A stretch of DNA of 64,000 bases from Prosthecobacter dejongeii (lineage in GTDB: Bacteria > Verrucomicrobiota > Verrucomicrobiia > Verrucomicrobiales > Verrucomicrobiaceae): positions 217,671 through 281,670 of the forward strand of contig NZ_JACHIF010000008.1 in NCBI RefSeq assembly GCF_014203045.1, written 5' to 3'. Positions 8,898 to 19,200 of this stretch are shown piece by piece (within the stretch, counting starts at the first letter, position 1; the number at the start of each line of letters is the position of its first letter). A program made the position numbers and the translations under genes. The notes under the pieces were generated by a model. It was given only the letters and a program-made list of their open reading frames with translations. It did not search any database and was not told the origin of the DNA.

Positions 8898-9611
8898 ATG
8901 AGTAAAATCTTGGTAGTTGATGATGAACCGGATATTTCAGAGCTGATCACCTTGCATCTCATGCGCGAAGGCCATGAATGCATTTGCATCACCAATGGTC
9001 TCCAGGTCATGAATGCAGTGATTGAAAACGAGCCCGACCTTGTCGTGCTCGACCTCATGCTCCCTGGACAGGATGGAGTGACCATTTTCAAACGCCTTCG
9101 GGCCGATAGCCGCACCCGCTCGGTCCCTGTCATCATGCTCACCGCTCGAGCTCAAGTGACTGATAAAATCAATGGCCTGGAACTGGGAGCGGATGACTAC
9201 CTCACCAAGCCATTTTCTCCCCGTGAGCTGTCTCTTCGTATTTCCGCCATCCTGCGCCGCACCAAAAAAGTAACGCATGTTTCGGAGGTCAAAACCGGGG
9301 CCTTTCTTCTGGATCGCAAGAACATGAAGTTCTTTCACAACGGTCAGCCAATTGACCTAACCACGACGGAATTTAAGTTGCTGGCTGTACTTTTGGAAAA
9401 TGTCACTGCGGTTCACACTCGTGCTGAACTTCTCCGCGAAGTCTGGGGTTATTCGGACGATGTAGCCACCCGCACCTTGGATACTCACATCAAACGCCTG
9501 CGTGAAAAGCTGGGTGAGGCCGGGCGTCACATCATCACGGTTCGTGGCACGGGCTATCAATTCATCCCAGATCCTGTCGCCATTGTCGCGGAAAGTCTGG
9601 CTTCATCGTAA
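8898..9611 (+). CDS. phoB: Response regulator of the OmpR/PhoB family
   Basis: The protein has 237 residues. The receiver domain (1-120) has the acidic pair D8/D9, the phospho-acceptor D52 in VVLDLMLPG, the Thr of MLTARA and the Lys of LTKPF. A winged-helix DNA-binding domain follows (about 135-228), with LTTTEFKLLAVLLEN, HTRAELLREVWGY and the recognition stretch RTLDTHIKRLREKLGE. The domain order and the linker match PhoB. The gene is followed 142 bases downstream by a PhoR-like kinase on the same strand. The upstream region holds several dyads that may be its own binding sites. Assignment to phosphate control rests on similarity and on the nearby phoU, not on visible target genes. Confidence 0.82.
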   Translation: MSKILVVDDEPDISELITLHLMREGHECICITNGLQVMNAVIENEPDLVVLDLMLPGQDGVTIFKRLRADSRTRSVPVIMLTARAQVTDKINGLELGADDYLTKPFSPRELSLRISAILRRTKKVTHVSEVKTGAFLLDRKNMKFFHNGQPIDLTTTEFKLLAVLLENVTAVHTRAELLREVWGYSDDVATRTLDTHIKRLREKLGEAGRHIITVRGTGYQFIPDPVAIVAESLASS

Positions 9612-9753
9612 TGGCAGACTCCCCTGGCTAACTTTCTTGAAGGGTTCAGACGATCCGGTACGCGTTTAGCGACTGACCTTTTCCTTGATCCCTTAGTTCC
9701 TGGCCTAACCATATTCGCATCGCCTTTCTTCAGCTTCTCTCCGTTTTCCTTTC

Positions 9754-11001
9754 ATGACCATCCTTTTGCTTAGCCTCGCCCTCTTGCTCCTCGCAGCCTG
9801 GGCCTGGCAGCGTGAGAAGCACTGGCGCCGTAGCGTCCAGCAAGTGACCAAAGCCGCAGGGCTCAGCATCTTTGAGGCAGATAAACTCAGCGCTCGTTTT
9901 CAGGGGCTAGCCGAGGCTCAGAACTCCCTCAACAAAGAGGAGTATTTGCGCCGCCTTTTTGAATCCCTTCTGAATGAGATTCGTCAGGGCGTGGTCATTG
10001 TAGATGATCACCAACGCATCAAATTCTGCAATCGTACGATGGGGCATCTTTTCCACCGGCCGTCCATTCACCGCGGCCGCACGCTGCTGGAAGAATTCTC
10101 CGATCATCAGGTTAGCGATACGGTACAATTGGCCATCCAAAATCAACGCCGCACGGTGAAGGAAATCGATGTCCATACGACCTTAGGGTCCGGTGCCATC
10201 AGCACTCGCCATTATCTCATTGAGGCGGCTCCTCTCCCGGCAAAGGCAGAAGCCGGCGCTTGGCTCATGGTCTATGACATCACTGAGCAGACTCTGGCCG
10301 AGCAAGTACGCAAAGACTTTGTAGCCAATGCTTCGCATGAACTCCGCACGCCACTCACACTGATCAATGGCTACATCGAAACCCTGCAAAGCGGTCTTAT
10401 CAAAGATGAAACAGCCATGCGCCGTTGCCTGGATGTCATGGAAAAACATGGCAAGCGCATCATTCGTATCATTGAAGACATGCTTACCATTTCCCGCTTG
10501 GAAAATGGTAGTTCGGCTCTGAACCTGGAGCCTTTCACCGCACGTTCCTGTGTGCAGGATGCCCTTGATCACCTTTCTCCAATGCTGGAGGGACGGGACA
10601 CCCGGATTCAGCTCGATTTCCCGCCTGATGGGGGCCAAATGGTCGGGGATCGTTTCTATTGGGACCAGTTGTTTACCAACCTGCTTGAAAACGCCATCAA
10701 GGAAAACCCCAATCCAGGGCTTATCCTTAAAGTTACAGGTCAATGGTTTGCGGATCATTGCTTACTCACCGTGGCAGATAACGGCATCGGCATAGCAGCT
10801 CACGATCTACCCTTTGTTTTCAAACGCTTTTTCAGGGGGCACAAACATCACTCGCCTGAAATTAAAGGAACAGGCTTGGGTTTGAGCATCGTCCGACGTA
10901 CCGTCGAGGCCCATGGAGGCACGATAGATCTGACAAGCACTCCTGGAGTAGAGACCACTTTTCGCATACGGGTGCCACTTGCCGCCACGAGCCTGGGCTG
11001 A
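9754..11001 (+). CDS. phoR: Sensor histidine kinase, PhoR-like
   Basis: The protein has 415 residues. An N-terminal hydrophobic anchor (2-18) is followed by a short linker and a PAS-like domain (about 70-185, containing EIRQGVVIVDDHQRIKFCN). A HisKA domain follows with the phosphorylatable His in NASHELRTPLTLINGYIETL. The ATPase domain has the N-box NLLENAIKE, G1 DNGIGI, F-box FKRFFRG and G2 GTGLGLSIV. The architecture (membrane anchor, no periplasmic loop, PAS, HisKA) is that of PhoR. It follows the phoB-like gene on the same strand and would phosphorylate it. With PhoU 3 kb away, the three make a Pho-type phosphate-sensing set. Confidence 0.83.
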   Translation: MTILLLSLALLLLAAWAWQREKHWRRSVQQVTKAAGLSIFEADKLSARFQGLAEAQNSLNKEEYLRRLFESLLNEIRQGVVIVDDHQRIKFCNRTMGHLFHRPSIHRGRTLLEEFSDHQVSDTVQLAIQNQRRTVKEIDVHTTLGSGAISTRHYLIEAAPLPAKAEAGAWLMVYDITEQTLAEQVRKDFVANASHELRTPLTLINGYIETLQSGLIKDETAMRRCLDVMEKHGKRIIRIIEDMLTISRLENGSSALNLEPFTARSCVQDALDHLSPMLEGRDTRIQLDFPPDGGQMVGDRFYWDQLFTNLLENAIKENPNPGLILKVTGQWFADHCLLTVADNGIGIAAHDLPFVFKRFFRGHKHHSPEIKGTGLGLSIVRRTVEAHGGTIDLTSTPGVETTFRIRVPLAATSLG

Positions 11002-11044
11002 TCGCAAAGTGTAGGGTTGCTCACAGCGGCACTGCGAGTAGCCT

Positions 11045-11760
11045 ATGCCAGCCATGTCTAGCCAGTCATCCCCCCCTGATGCAGCCCTCTCTGGCAGTCC
11101 CTCCCGCCTGCCCAAGATGGCCTTCGTTGCTGCCGCTGCGGGTGCCCTCCTCAGCACTCGTTCTAGATTCAGTGGTGCCTTAGTTCTGGGCGGGCTCGTT
11201 TGGATGGCCTCTCGCCGAAAAGAAGCCTCCTCAGCACCCGCAGCAGTTGTCGTCACGACCTCTTTGGAAGATCTTTGTGCGCCATCGGATCCCTTTTTAG
11301 AAAGCCCGGTTGATGCGTTATTATCGGAAGAAAAAAACCGAGTTTGGACGACTTGCGCAGCACATTGCAACCTCCGGCCTCGCTTTTCACGCCTGCTCCC
11401 ACCCCGCCCGCTAAGACGCCTACTGGCCCTCTTGTAAATTCACCTCTCCTGCAGGCGGCACCGGTATTCATTGAGGTGCCAGAAGACATTCTGCCGAGCA
11501 CCGCTAATCAAGACACCTTACCGGATAACATCGCTATCCCCACCACCCCTGACCCCCCGCCAGATTTATTGGCGGGAGTCCAGTCTCCTCTGATCATCCC
11601 ACCGATGGTGTCCTCTCCGATGACCTCAGTGCATCCTAAAGCAGGGATTCACACCCCATCCATGCATTTTCCCCTCATTTTGCCGCCAATTGAACCTTCA
11701 GATTTACCGTCCATACAACCTCGAAGAAAAACGTTTTTTCAGTGGTTGCGGGATCCTTGA
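11045..11760 (+). CDS. Small membrane protein encoded in two frames joined at an A AAA AAC slip site
   Basis: Two overlapping open frames describe one protein. The first starts at ATG 11045: a polar N-terminus, a membrane-like Ala/Leu-rich segment (residues 25-55), then an acidic stretch ending in LLSEEKN. Past that point the frame becomes an Arg/Cys/Leu-rich run, unlike a real protein, and stops near 11437. From 11338 the -1 frame continues naturally as PSLDDLRSTLQPPASL, a Pro-rich tail of about 140 residues ending RRKTFFQWLRDP at 11760. The joined product would have 238 residues. The family is not recognised. It follows phoR by 43 bases and may belong to that transcript. Programmed frameshift, a recent mutation and a homopolymer sequencing error are all possible. 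Confidence 0.5.
11332..11338 (+). other. A AAA AAC slippery heptamer at the frame junction
   Basis: In the upstream frame the codons read GAA AAA AAC, so bases 11332-11338 form X XXY YYZ with A AAA AAC, the most efficient bacterial -1 slip heptamer. Slipping one base back here places the next codon at 11338 (CCG), exactly the frame of the downstream Pro-rich open frame. A run of seven A residues is also the commonest place for a sequencing indel, so the call depends on reads. Confidence 0.5.
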
Positions 11761-11894
11761 CGACTTCTTTTCAAGAAGGCTTTTGCAGCTTCATTCTATC
11801 CCTATTGCCTCGGTGAGAACGGAAACGGGTTAGGATGGTCTGTGTAATCAGGGCGTGCATCGATGCTTCGCTCTTGAATCGAGGTTGCCCCTTC

Positions 11895-12824
11895 TCAGGG
11901 CGCTTTTTTGGGCGCCGGGCGTGACTGTTTCGGATGGCCCTCCAATTGGATGACGCTCAACTTCCCATCCGTTGGGAAATCTTTTGGCACATCTGCTGTT
12001 AGGCTGACTTGACCCGTCGCGGCCCATTCTGTCCCGCGTTGGAGTGTTTCATAAAACCCCCGGCAAAGCATGGAGTAATCCGCATGGCCTAATGTTGTGT
12101 GAAAAACGCGGCCTTTGCCATAGCTCAAAACCATCAAGTTCGGCTCCTGCTCTGCGGTAAGATCTGATTTAGCCGATGCCAAAATCTGAATGTTCTCGGC
12201 AGGTCCGCGAAGGCGACTGTAAAGTTCATCTTGAGCATGAAGCCAGCGCTGTGGTAAACCACGGGTGATGGGGTGGTCTGTGTCTTGAATTTCCACCCTA
12301 AATTCGTGTTGTGGGCCGTGCGCACCACCAGGCCCTTTCACGGGATCTCGGAAAAGCTTGCCATCCTTTACATAAAGCCAGGGACCAGAGCTTTCATTTC
12401 TGCCCCCCCAACCACCAACACCAATCATCTGGTTGTATTCCTTCCATTCGGGGAAGGAGTTATTCGCTGCATGAACGGAGATAAATCCGCCACCTTTTTT
12501 CATGTAGTCATCGAACGCGATCCGGACTGTTTCAGGCCAGGGCTCACCATTGTAATTGCTCACCACTGCCGCATAGCCGGTAAAATCAGGCTTCCATGAA
12601 GTCCATGCCTCATTCGTTGCTCCCTTGGGTGGGGAGGTTGAAATCGTAACATCAAACGCCCCACTGCTTTCCAGGGCGTCTTTTAAAACGGGGGTCGTGA
12701 TCTCCCATTTATGATTGTTCTGACCATCAATGATTAGAATCTTTAGCTTCGTCGAGGGCGCTGCCACAGACACAAAAAAAGTCAGGACCAAAAGGGCTAA
12801 AATGGGCACGAAAGCGGATCTCAT
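11895..12824 (-). CDS. Exported ThuA-domain protein
   Basis: The protein has about 309 residues. ATG 12824 is preferred over the longer frame because it directly precedes a signal peptide (RSAFVPILALLVLTFFVSVAA) and has AAGAG just upstream. The mature part starts KLKILIIDGQNNHKW, the typical opening of a glutamine-amidotransferase-like ThuA fold. It continues with YAAVVSNYNGEPW, GGGFISVHAANNSFPEW and a late VFHTTLGHADYS. ThuA was named for trehalose use in rhizobia. In Verrucomicrobiota and Planctomycetota these exported proteins are abundant and mostly uncharacterised, probably acting on sugars. The gene stands alone, convergent with the preceding plus-strand gene. Confidence 0.8.
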   Translation of the reverse strand: MRSAFVPILALLVLTFFVSVAAPSTKLKILIIDGQNNHKWEITTPVLKDALESSGAFDVTISTSPPKGATNEAWTSWKPDFTGYAAVVSNYNGEPWPETVRIAFDDYMKKGGGFISVHAANNSFPEWKEYNQMIGVGGWGGRNESSGPWLYVKDGKLFRDPVKGPGGAHGPQHEFRVEIQDTDHPITRGLPQRWLHAQDELYSRLRGPAENIQILASAKSDLTAEQEPNLMVLSYGKGRVFHTTLGHADYSMLCRGFYETLQRGTEWAATGQVSLTADVPKDFPTDGKLSVIQLEGHPKQSRPAPKKAP

Positions 12825-13272
12825 ATCTCTTTTTAAAGACCTACAAGTCGCTCCAGAACAAGCAAAATATCCAACTCGCCTTTTGTAGGCAGTGATGCTG
12901 CGCAAATTCCCAGCTTTTTAAGTTCCAGGACAGCGGCATTCGACAAATCTGAGAGTCGAATCGTGGTGATTTGAACATTTAAGAGAAAATTCCTCTGCAA
13001 AAATCCATCCGAAGAGATTTTTTTTGTAACGCAAACCCATCGATCCTGTAGAGCCTAGTGTGAAGTACTATGGGACATTGCCTGACAGACGAAAAAGTAA
13101 GGAAAATAAAAAATGTCAGACAATATTAAGGTAAATTAATCATTTTATTTCGGCTTTAAGGATTAAGTATAAATACGAAAGCTCAAAAATTAAGATAATT
13201 ACAATACTTTATCTTAAACAAAAATTTCGCTCAAAGACACCCCGCATAGACGCATTGCCACCTCCCGATTCC
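12825..13272. other. AT-rich intergenic region upstream of the giant secreted gene
   Basis: No convincing gene is seen in these 448 bases. The last 130 bases are clearly more AT-rich than the surrounding genes. The only clean structure is the inverted repeat at 13191-13216, listed separately. The region must hold divergent promoters for the ThuA-like gene and the giant gene, but I could not place -35/-10 boxes with confidence. Confidence 0.6.
13191..13216. promoter_or_regulatory. 8-bp inverted repeat upstream of the giant beta-helix gene
   Basis: TAAGATAA (13191-13198) and TTATCTTA (13209-13216) are perfect reverse complements separated by 10 AT-rich bases, 57 bases before the likely ATG. 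It could be an operator or a weak 5'-leader hairpin. In AT-rich DNA an 8-bp dyad may also arise by chance. Confidence 0.3.
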
Positions 13273-16200
13273 ATGAAACGACCCTCCCCCTCCAAATTAC
13301 GACTCTTGGCCGCTGCGGCCTTTTCGATACTGTCCGGTTCTTTATCCGCAGCCACCATCAATGTAACGGCCGGGGACATCATTCAAACCGCTGTCAATAG
13401 CGCGACAGCTGGGGATGAGATTGTTGTTGGTCCTGGCACCTACAACGAACGTGTCGTGATCAACAAAGCGATTAAGCTGATTTCTTTAAATGGTCGTGGG
13501 ACGACGATCATTGACGGTTCTGCTGTAGCTTCTGGTGCTCAGGGTGCGATTGAATTGATCGGAAACACGGACGGAACTGTCATCGGTGAAACGGGTCACG
13601 GATTCACTCTTGTGGGCTTCGATAATGTTCCCGGCAGCGAGGTGGGGGCCTTGTATGTGCAGGGAACGCACAACAACCTGAAAATCGAAGGCAATGATAT
13701 TGTGGCAAATGGAGATTCAGCCTTAACGTTCCAGTTCAATGCTGTGACGGGAACAAATGTTCTCATTAACGACAATATTTTCTCCGGCAAAACCTTCGTT
13801 GGTGCCTTTCCAGCAACAGGAAATCAGTTCACGGTACCCAATGTGGCTCGGCAGGTCATTGTTATTGGAAATGGTCCATCGAATCCTGTGACCCTTTTTA
13901 ATCTGCAATTCACCAATAACCAGATCACTGCGATTTCAGGTGCCACGCAAGCAGGGGAAACAAGGGGTAATCTGCTGGCGACAATTGATGTGGATGGCGT
14001 GACAGTTACTGGAAATACCTTTGCTGGCGTCACTCCTAGCAGGGCCGCGTTTCGGGCTCGGCGTCCAGATCTCGTTCTTACTGGTAACACGTTCAATACC
14101 ACCAATGTCGGTTCTTTGCTCGACGTTCAAAACAACACGACGCCGCTGAGTTCATTGATCGCAGCAAACACGGTCACCAATAGCAGCTCATCTGCAGCAG
14201 GTTCCGCCATTACTGGAACTGAGGCTTACACAACGATTCAGGCTGCTGTGAATGCCGCCATTCCTGGCGCTACCATCAGTGTGACGCCTGGTATCTACAA
14301 CGAGCGAGTGGTCATTAGCAAAGCGGTGCGCCTGATTTCAACGGGTGGTCGTGGAGTCACTACCATTGATGCGAGCGCGGTGGCGGGCAGTGCTCTGGGG
14401 GCAATTGAAGTGCAGGGAACACTCACTGGTGTGACTATCGGTGAATCTAGTGCTGGATTCACGCTCATTGGTTATGATGGAACTCCAGGGCTAGAAGCAG
14501 CAGCGCTGTATGTGAAAGGTTCGCAGACGACCCTTAAAATCGAAGGCAATGACATTCGCGCCAACGGTGATTCTGCGTTAACCATTGAATTTGGAACGGC
14601 GGGTTCGGGTGTTCTCATCAATGACAACCTGTTTTCAGGTAAAACTTTTGTTGGTGCCAATCCCGCCTTTGCTCCCTCATCCCAACAATTCACTACCGCA
14701 AATGTCGCGCGTCAGCTGATCGTGATCGGTAATGGTGGTGGTGCTGGAGCTTCTTCGCTAAGTGGTGTTACTTTTAGCAATAACAGGATTGAGGCTATCA
14801 CGGGTGGATATGACACCGCTGTCATGCCTCCCGTTGCTTGGGGGAACAATGCGGCCACGATTGACGTGAGCAATCTCGTGATGACTGGCAATCAATTTGT
14901 CAGCACTATTACTTTTGGGACTGCTTTCCGTGTTCGTCGTTCGGGTGCCACAATCTCGGGCAATACTTTTGACACCACCAACATGGGGCCAAATACGGCT
15001 CTGATCATTACCGAAAACAACGTCACGTCGATTGCTGATTTTATTGCAGCGAATACTCTGGTGAAAAATGGCCAGCCTGCAGGCGCTGCTCTTACCGGAA
15101 GCAACGCCTTCACCACCATCAATGCCGCTATTGCGGCGGCTGCACTCAATGCCAACATCAATCTTCTGGCTGGCACTTACTCTGAATATGTAAACGTGAA
15201 CAAAGCCGTGACTTTGATCGGTGCTCCTAATCGTGCCTCGATCGTCCAAGCTCCCGCCGGTGCAGCGACTAGCGCTGTTACCATTGCTGCTTCCAATGCA
15301 ACGATCTCAGGTCTGACGATCACTCGTTCTGGAAACACTGTTGCAACTTGGAATGACACCTTGAGTTCTGCGGGAATTTCCATTCAGGGGGCATTCACCA
15401 ATGCACGTATCACGGAAAACTTGATCACCGGGATGCGCACAGGGATTGACATCAACAATAGCAGTGGCCACTCCGTGTTCCGCAATGTTCTGGAGAATAA
15501 CCACACTGGGATGATTCTGCGCAACCAGACGGACAATCTATTGGTTGAGCAAAACTACATCATCAATAACCGCACTGTTGGGGTTCTTTTCCTTGATGCT
15601 GGAGGAGCTCCCCCGCAGCAAGCTGCTAACAGCAAGTTCAACAGCAATGCAATCAGTGGCAACTGGTATGGACAGGTAGTTGATCGCCAAACCAATCCCT
15701 CGTTGTCGCCCGACAAGTTGAAGGATTTCAGCGGCAACTGGTTCGGCACTGCCACGCCTTCAGTCGTCACCGCCAATAGTGCAGAGCTTCGCTACGACGA
15801 GCTTATTCCAGTCGTGTTTGGTGGCACCGCTTCCGCTCCAGGAGGCCAACCTGAACTTGCAGGCCCCGGTTCTGCCAACATCGATTTTTCACCCATTTTT
15901 ACTTTAGGTACCGACGCAGAACCTGCGACTTATGGTTTCCAAGGTGTTCCTGCCAATCTACAGGTCAAAGCAGACATTGCGGTGGTTGGTGCGGCTACCA
16001 TCAGCAACATCCAGCAAGCCATCAACGCCGTGACCTCTCCGGCCACTGTTAAGATCCCAAATGGCACTTATGGTGGATCAGTGAGTGGGGCAGGTAAGGC
16101 CATCACTTTCAGCATTGGAGCGAGCCCAGGTGCCATTGTGGTCAACGGTGATTTTGCGATCGATTCTGATGACACCTTGGAAATTGAGATTGAGGGCAAC

Positions 16201-19200
16201 TTGCCAGGCACAGGTTACGACCAATACACCATCAATGGTGCCGTTTCTCTTGGCGGCGCTAATGTAGTGTTCTCTGGCGGTTACAGCTTGCTCGAAACGG
16301 ACCAGATTTTATTCTTGGTGAATGACTTAGCGGATGCCGTCATTGGCACCTTTGCAGGCAAGCCTAACGGCACCGTGGTATCGTTCGGAGGTGGTTCGGC
16401 GATCGGTTATCTTTTGGGAAGCGGTAATGACATCGGTCTTGGTCTTTCCAATATTACCGTTTCTCAGGGCCCTGTGACCATTACCGACGGCCAAAACACC
16501 CCATTGATTGATATCGGGACGAAGACTCCAGATTCGGGTGATCCATCCAAAGTCTTCACTATCCAAAACTCGGGCGCATCTCCTGTCGAGATTACCGATG
16601 TTACCGCCCCAGCTGCCTACACCATTTCAGGCATTGCACTCCCTCTGTCTCTGGAGCCTAATCAGACGACCACTTTCACGGTCACTCTCACTTCTGACAC
16701 AGCCAACACTCACACTGGCACGGTATCTATCACCAGTAACGAGGCAGTGGGTAGCCCATTTACCTTCGGCATAACGGGGTTTGTGACACCGGATGTCGTG
16801 GTGACGCCCGGTGGTGTGGCTGGCGAGGCCGATGTCGATATCCAGATCTACAACGCCGCAGGGACAGATCCGCTCACTCTCACGGTCGCTGTGCCGAATG
16901 ATACCACTTACACCCTGACCCGCAGCAGTGGCACCTGGGGCACCATTGCATTGACAGGTGTCAGCAGCGCCAATACTGCGGTGTTGACCATCACAAAGTC
17001 TGAAGTGGACGAGGTGAACATCCGTGATGTCGTGGGCCTGGGATCAGGTGCGGTGCAGGTGACCTTCAACGGTCGTGGATCGGTCACATCTGGCCGGACT
17101 TTTGACGATGACTTTAATGTCTTTCTCGACACAGCCACGGCCGGAGAAGTGAGGCTCGACGGTAACTGTCAGTTCACCGGTGATGCATCTTTGAATGTGG
17201 AGACGCTTCTTAACATTTACCTTACGGGGCAGACTCCTGGCCGCACGGTTTCTGTCGTGGATGGCGATCTTACCCTGAAGGCCAACCAAGGGGCGACCGC
17301 TAGTTCCGGCGAATTCACTGGAATCCATTTCAATCGTTACACAGCTAGTTCCAGCGGTAGTGGAAACATCACTCTTCTCGGACGCGGCGGTAACGGCACT
17401 AATGGGGCATCCAACCGGGGATTCTACATGCAGTCCAATTCGGTTGTTGAGAGCACTTCAACGGATGTCATGACCGCTGGAACCATCGAGATCAGCGGCA
17501 CAGGTGGTGCGACAAGCGGCGCGACAAATAATGCCGCTGGCGTTCTCATCACTGGGGCCGCCACCCGGATCATCTCAAACGCAGGTGGCATTGAGGTGGT
17601 TGGCAGCACTGACTCGACCGGCACAGGTGGCAGTTTATTGGGCGTCTCCGTTGAGAATGGAGCACAGATAAACGGCATTGGCTCTGCAGATGTCACCGTC
17701 ACGGGAACCGGTGGAGATGCTACAAGCGGTGCTAACAACCGTGGTGTATCTGTCAATGCTACTAACTCGTTAGTCACGGTTGAAGATGGAACGTTGATCA
17801 TCAGTGGCACTGCGGGTGATGCGCCCGCCAGCAGCTCTCAGATTGGTGTTCGCATTTCAGCCGGTGGCGCTGTTAGCTCCACTGGGGACGGTCCAATTTC
17901 TTTAACAGCGATCGCTGGTGCAGGCACCACGGATAACATCGGGCTGCAAATCACGGGTACAGGAAGTCAGCTTACCTCACTGAACGGTGACATCACGGTG
18001 ACTGCGACAGCAGGAGGTTCTGGTGCTACTAATGGTAATAATGGCATTCGTGTGACAGCTGGGGGCCGCGTTATTTCCACGGGGGCCGCTGATATCAACA
18101 TCACCGCTACCGAAAAATTCAATGGTCCCAATTCTCAGGCCTTCAGCCTGGATAATGCCGATTCTGCCATTGTTTCAACGGCAGGAACTGGTGACGTATT
18201 CATTCGGGCGAATTCGATGCGAATTGTAACCGGGGGTGTCATCACCGCTACTGGGAATGAAGTCACCGTCGGTCCCCGCACAGCACTTCCTGCCACATTG
18301 GGAGGCGATGACGTGGTTTCGATGGGCTCTGTGATCAGCTTTGGTATCCCTCAGGCTGAAATCAACAGCATCGCTGCTGCCAAATTGACGGTCGGTGACA
18401 TTAGCAACACCACAACGGTGGCAGTGGGTGTGCCAGTCACCATCCCAGCGGGTATGGACCTGGAACTGGCCGCAAGTGGCAATGTGGAGTTGGATGCAGT
18501 GATCACTTCTGCAGATGACGTCATCTTTACCTCCGCAACAGGCGTCGTGAATCCTGATCTCACAGGCAATGATCTTACCGCAGGATCGGTGGCCTTCGGG
18601 AGTGGGACGACTCTCCAAATTCCTATCAAAGGAACGACGGCTGATAGTGAAGTCGGCTACCGTAAATTGACGGTCACTGGCGCAGTGAACCTCACTGGTT
18701 CTGACCTTGAGATTCCCAGCGATGTCTTTGCTCCATCCGTCGGTGCCCGATTTGTTATTGTAGAAAACGATGGCGTCGATGTCGTCACTGGCAATTTCGC
18801 CGGACTGCCACAAGGCTACCTGATTCCCAATTTCCGAGGAACTGCACGCGAGCTGCTTGTTCGTTATAATGAAGACTCCACGACGCCTCTCGCCACTGGC
18901 AATGACGTGGTGCTGACTCTGGTTGCCCCGGAAATCCAGGTCTTCGACGGACTCACCGAACTGGCGGACGCACAGCTGGGAGTCACCGCTTTTGGCTCGA
19001 CGACCGTGGGTGGTCCAGTCGGCAAACAGTTCACCATTACCAACGATGGTCTCGGCACCCTGGCCATCAGCAGCATTACGGCTCCTACAGGATTTTCCGT
19101 GAGCGGAGCACCGACTTCGATCGCTCCTGGGCAGTCATCCAACTTCACGGTGACCTTCACCGCTGCCACGGCAGGCACCTTCAGTGGTGACGTGGAAATT

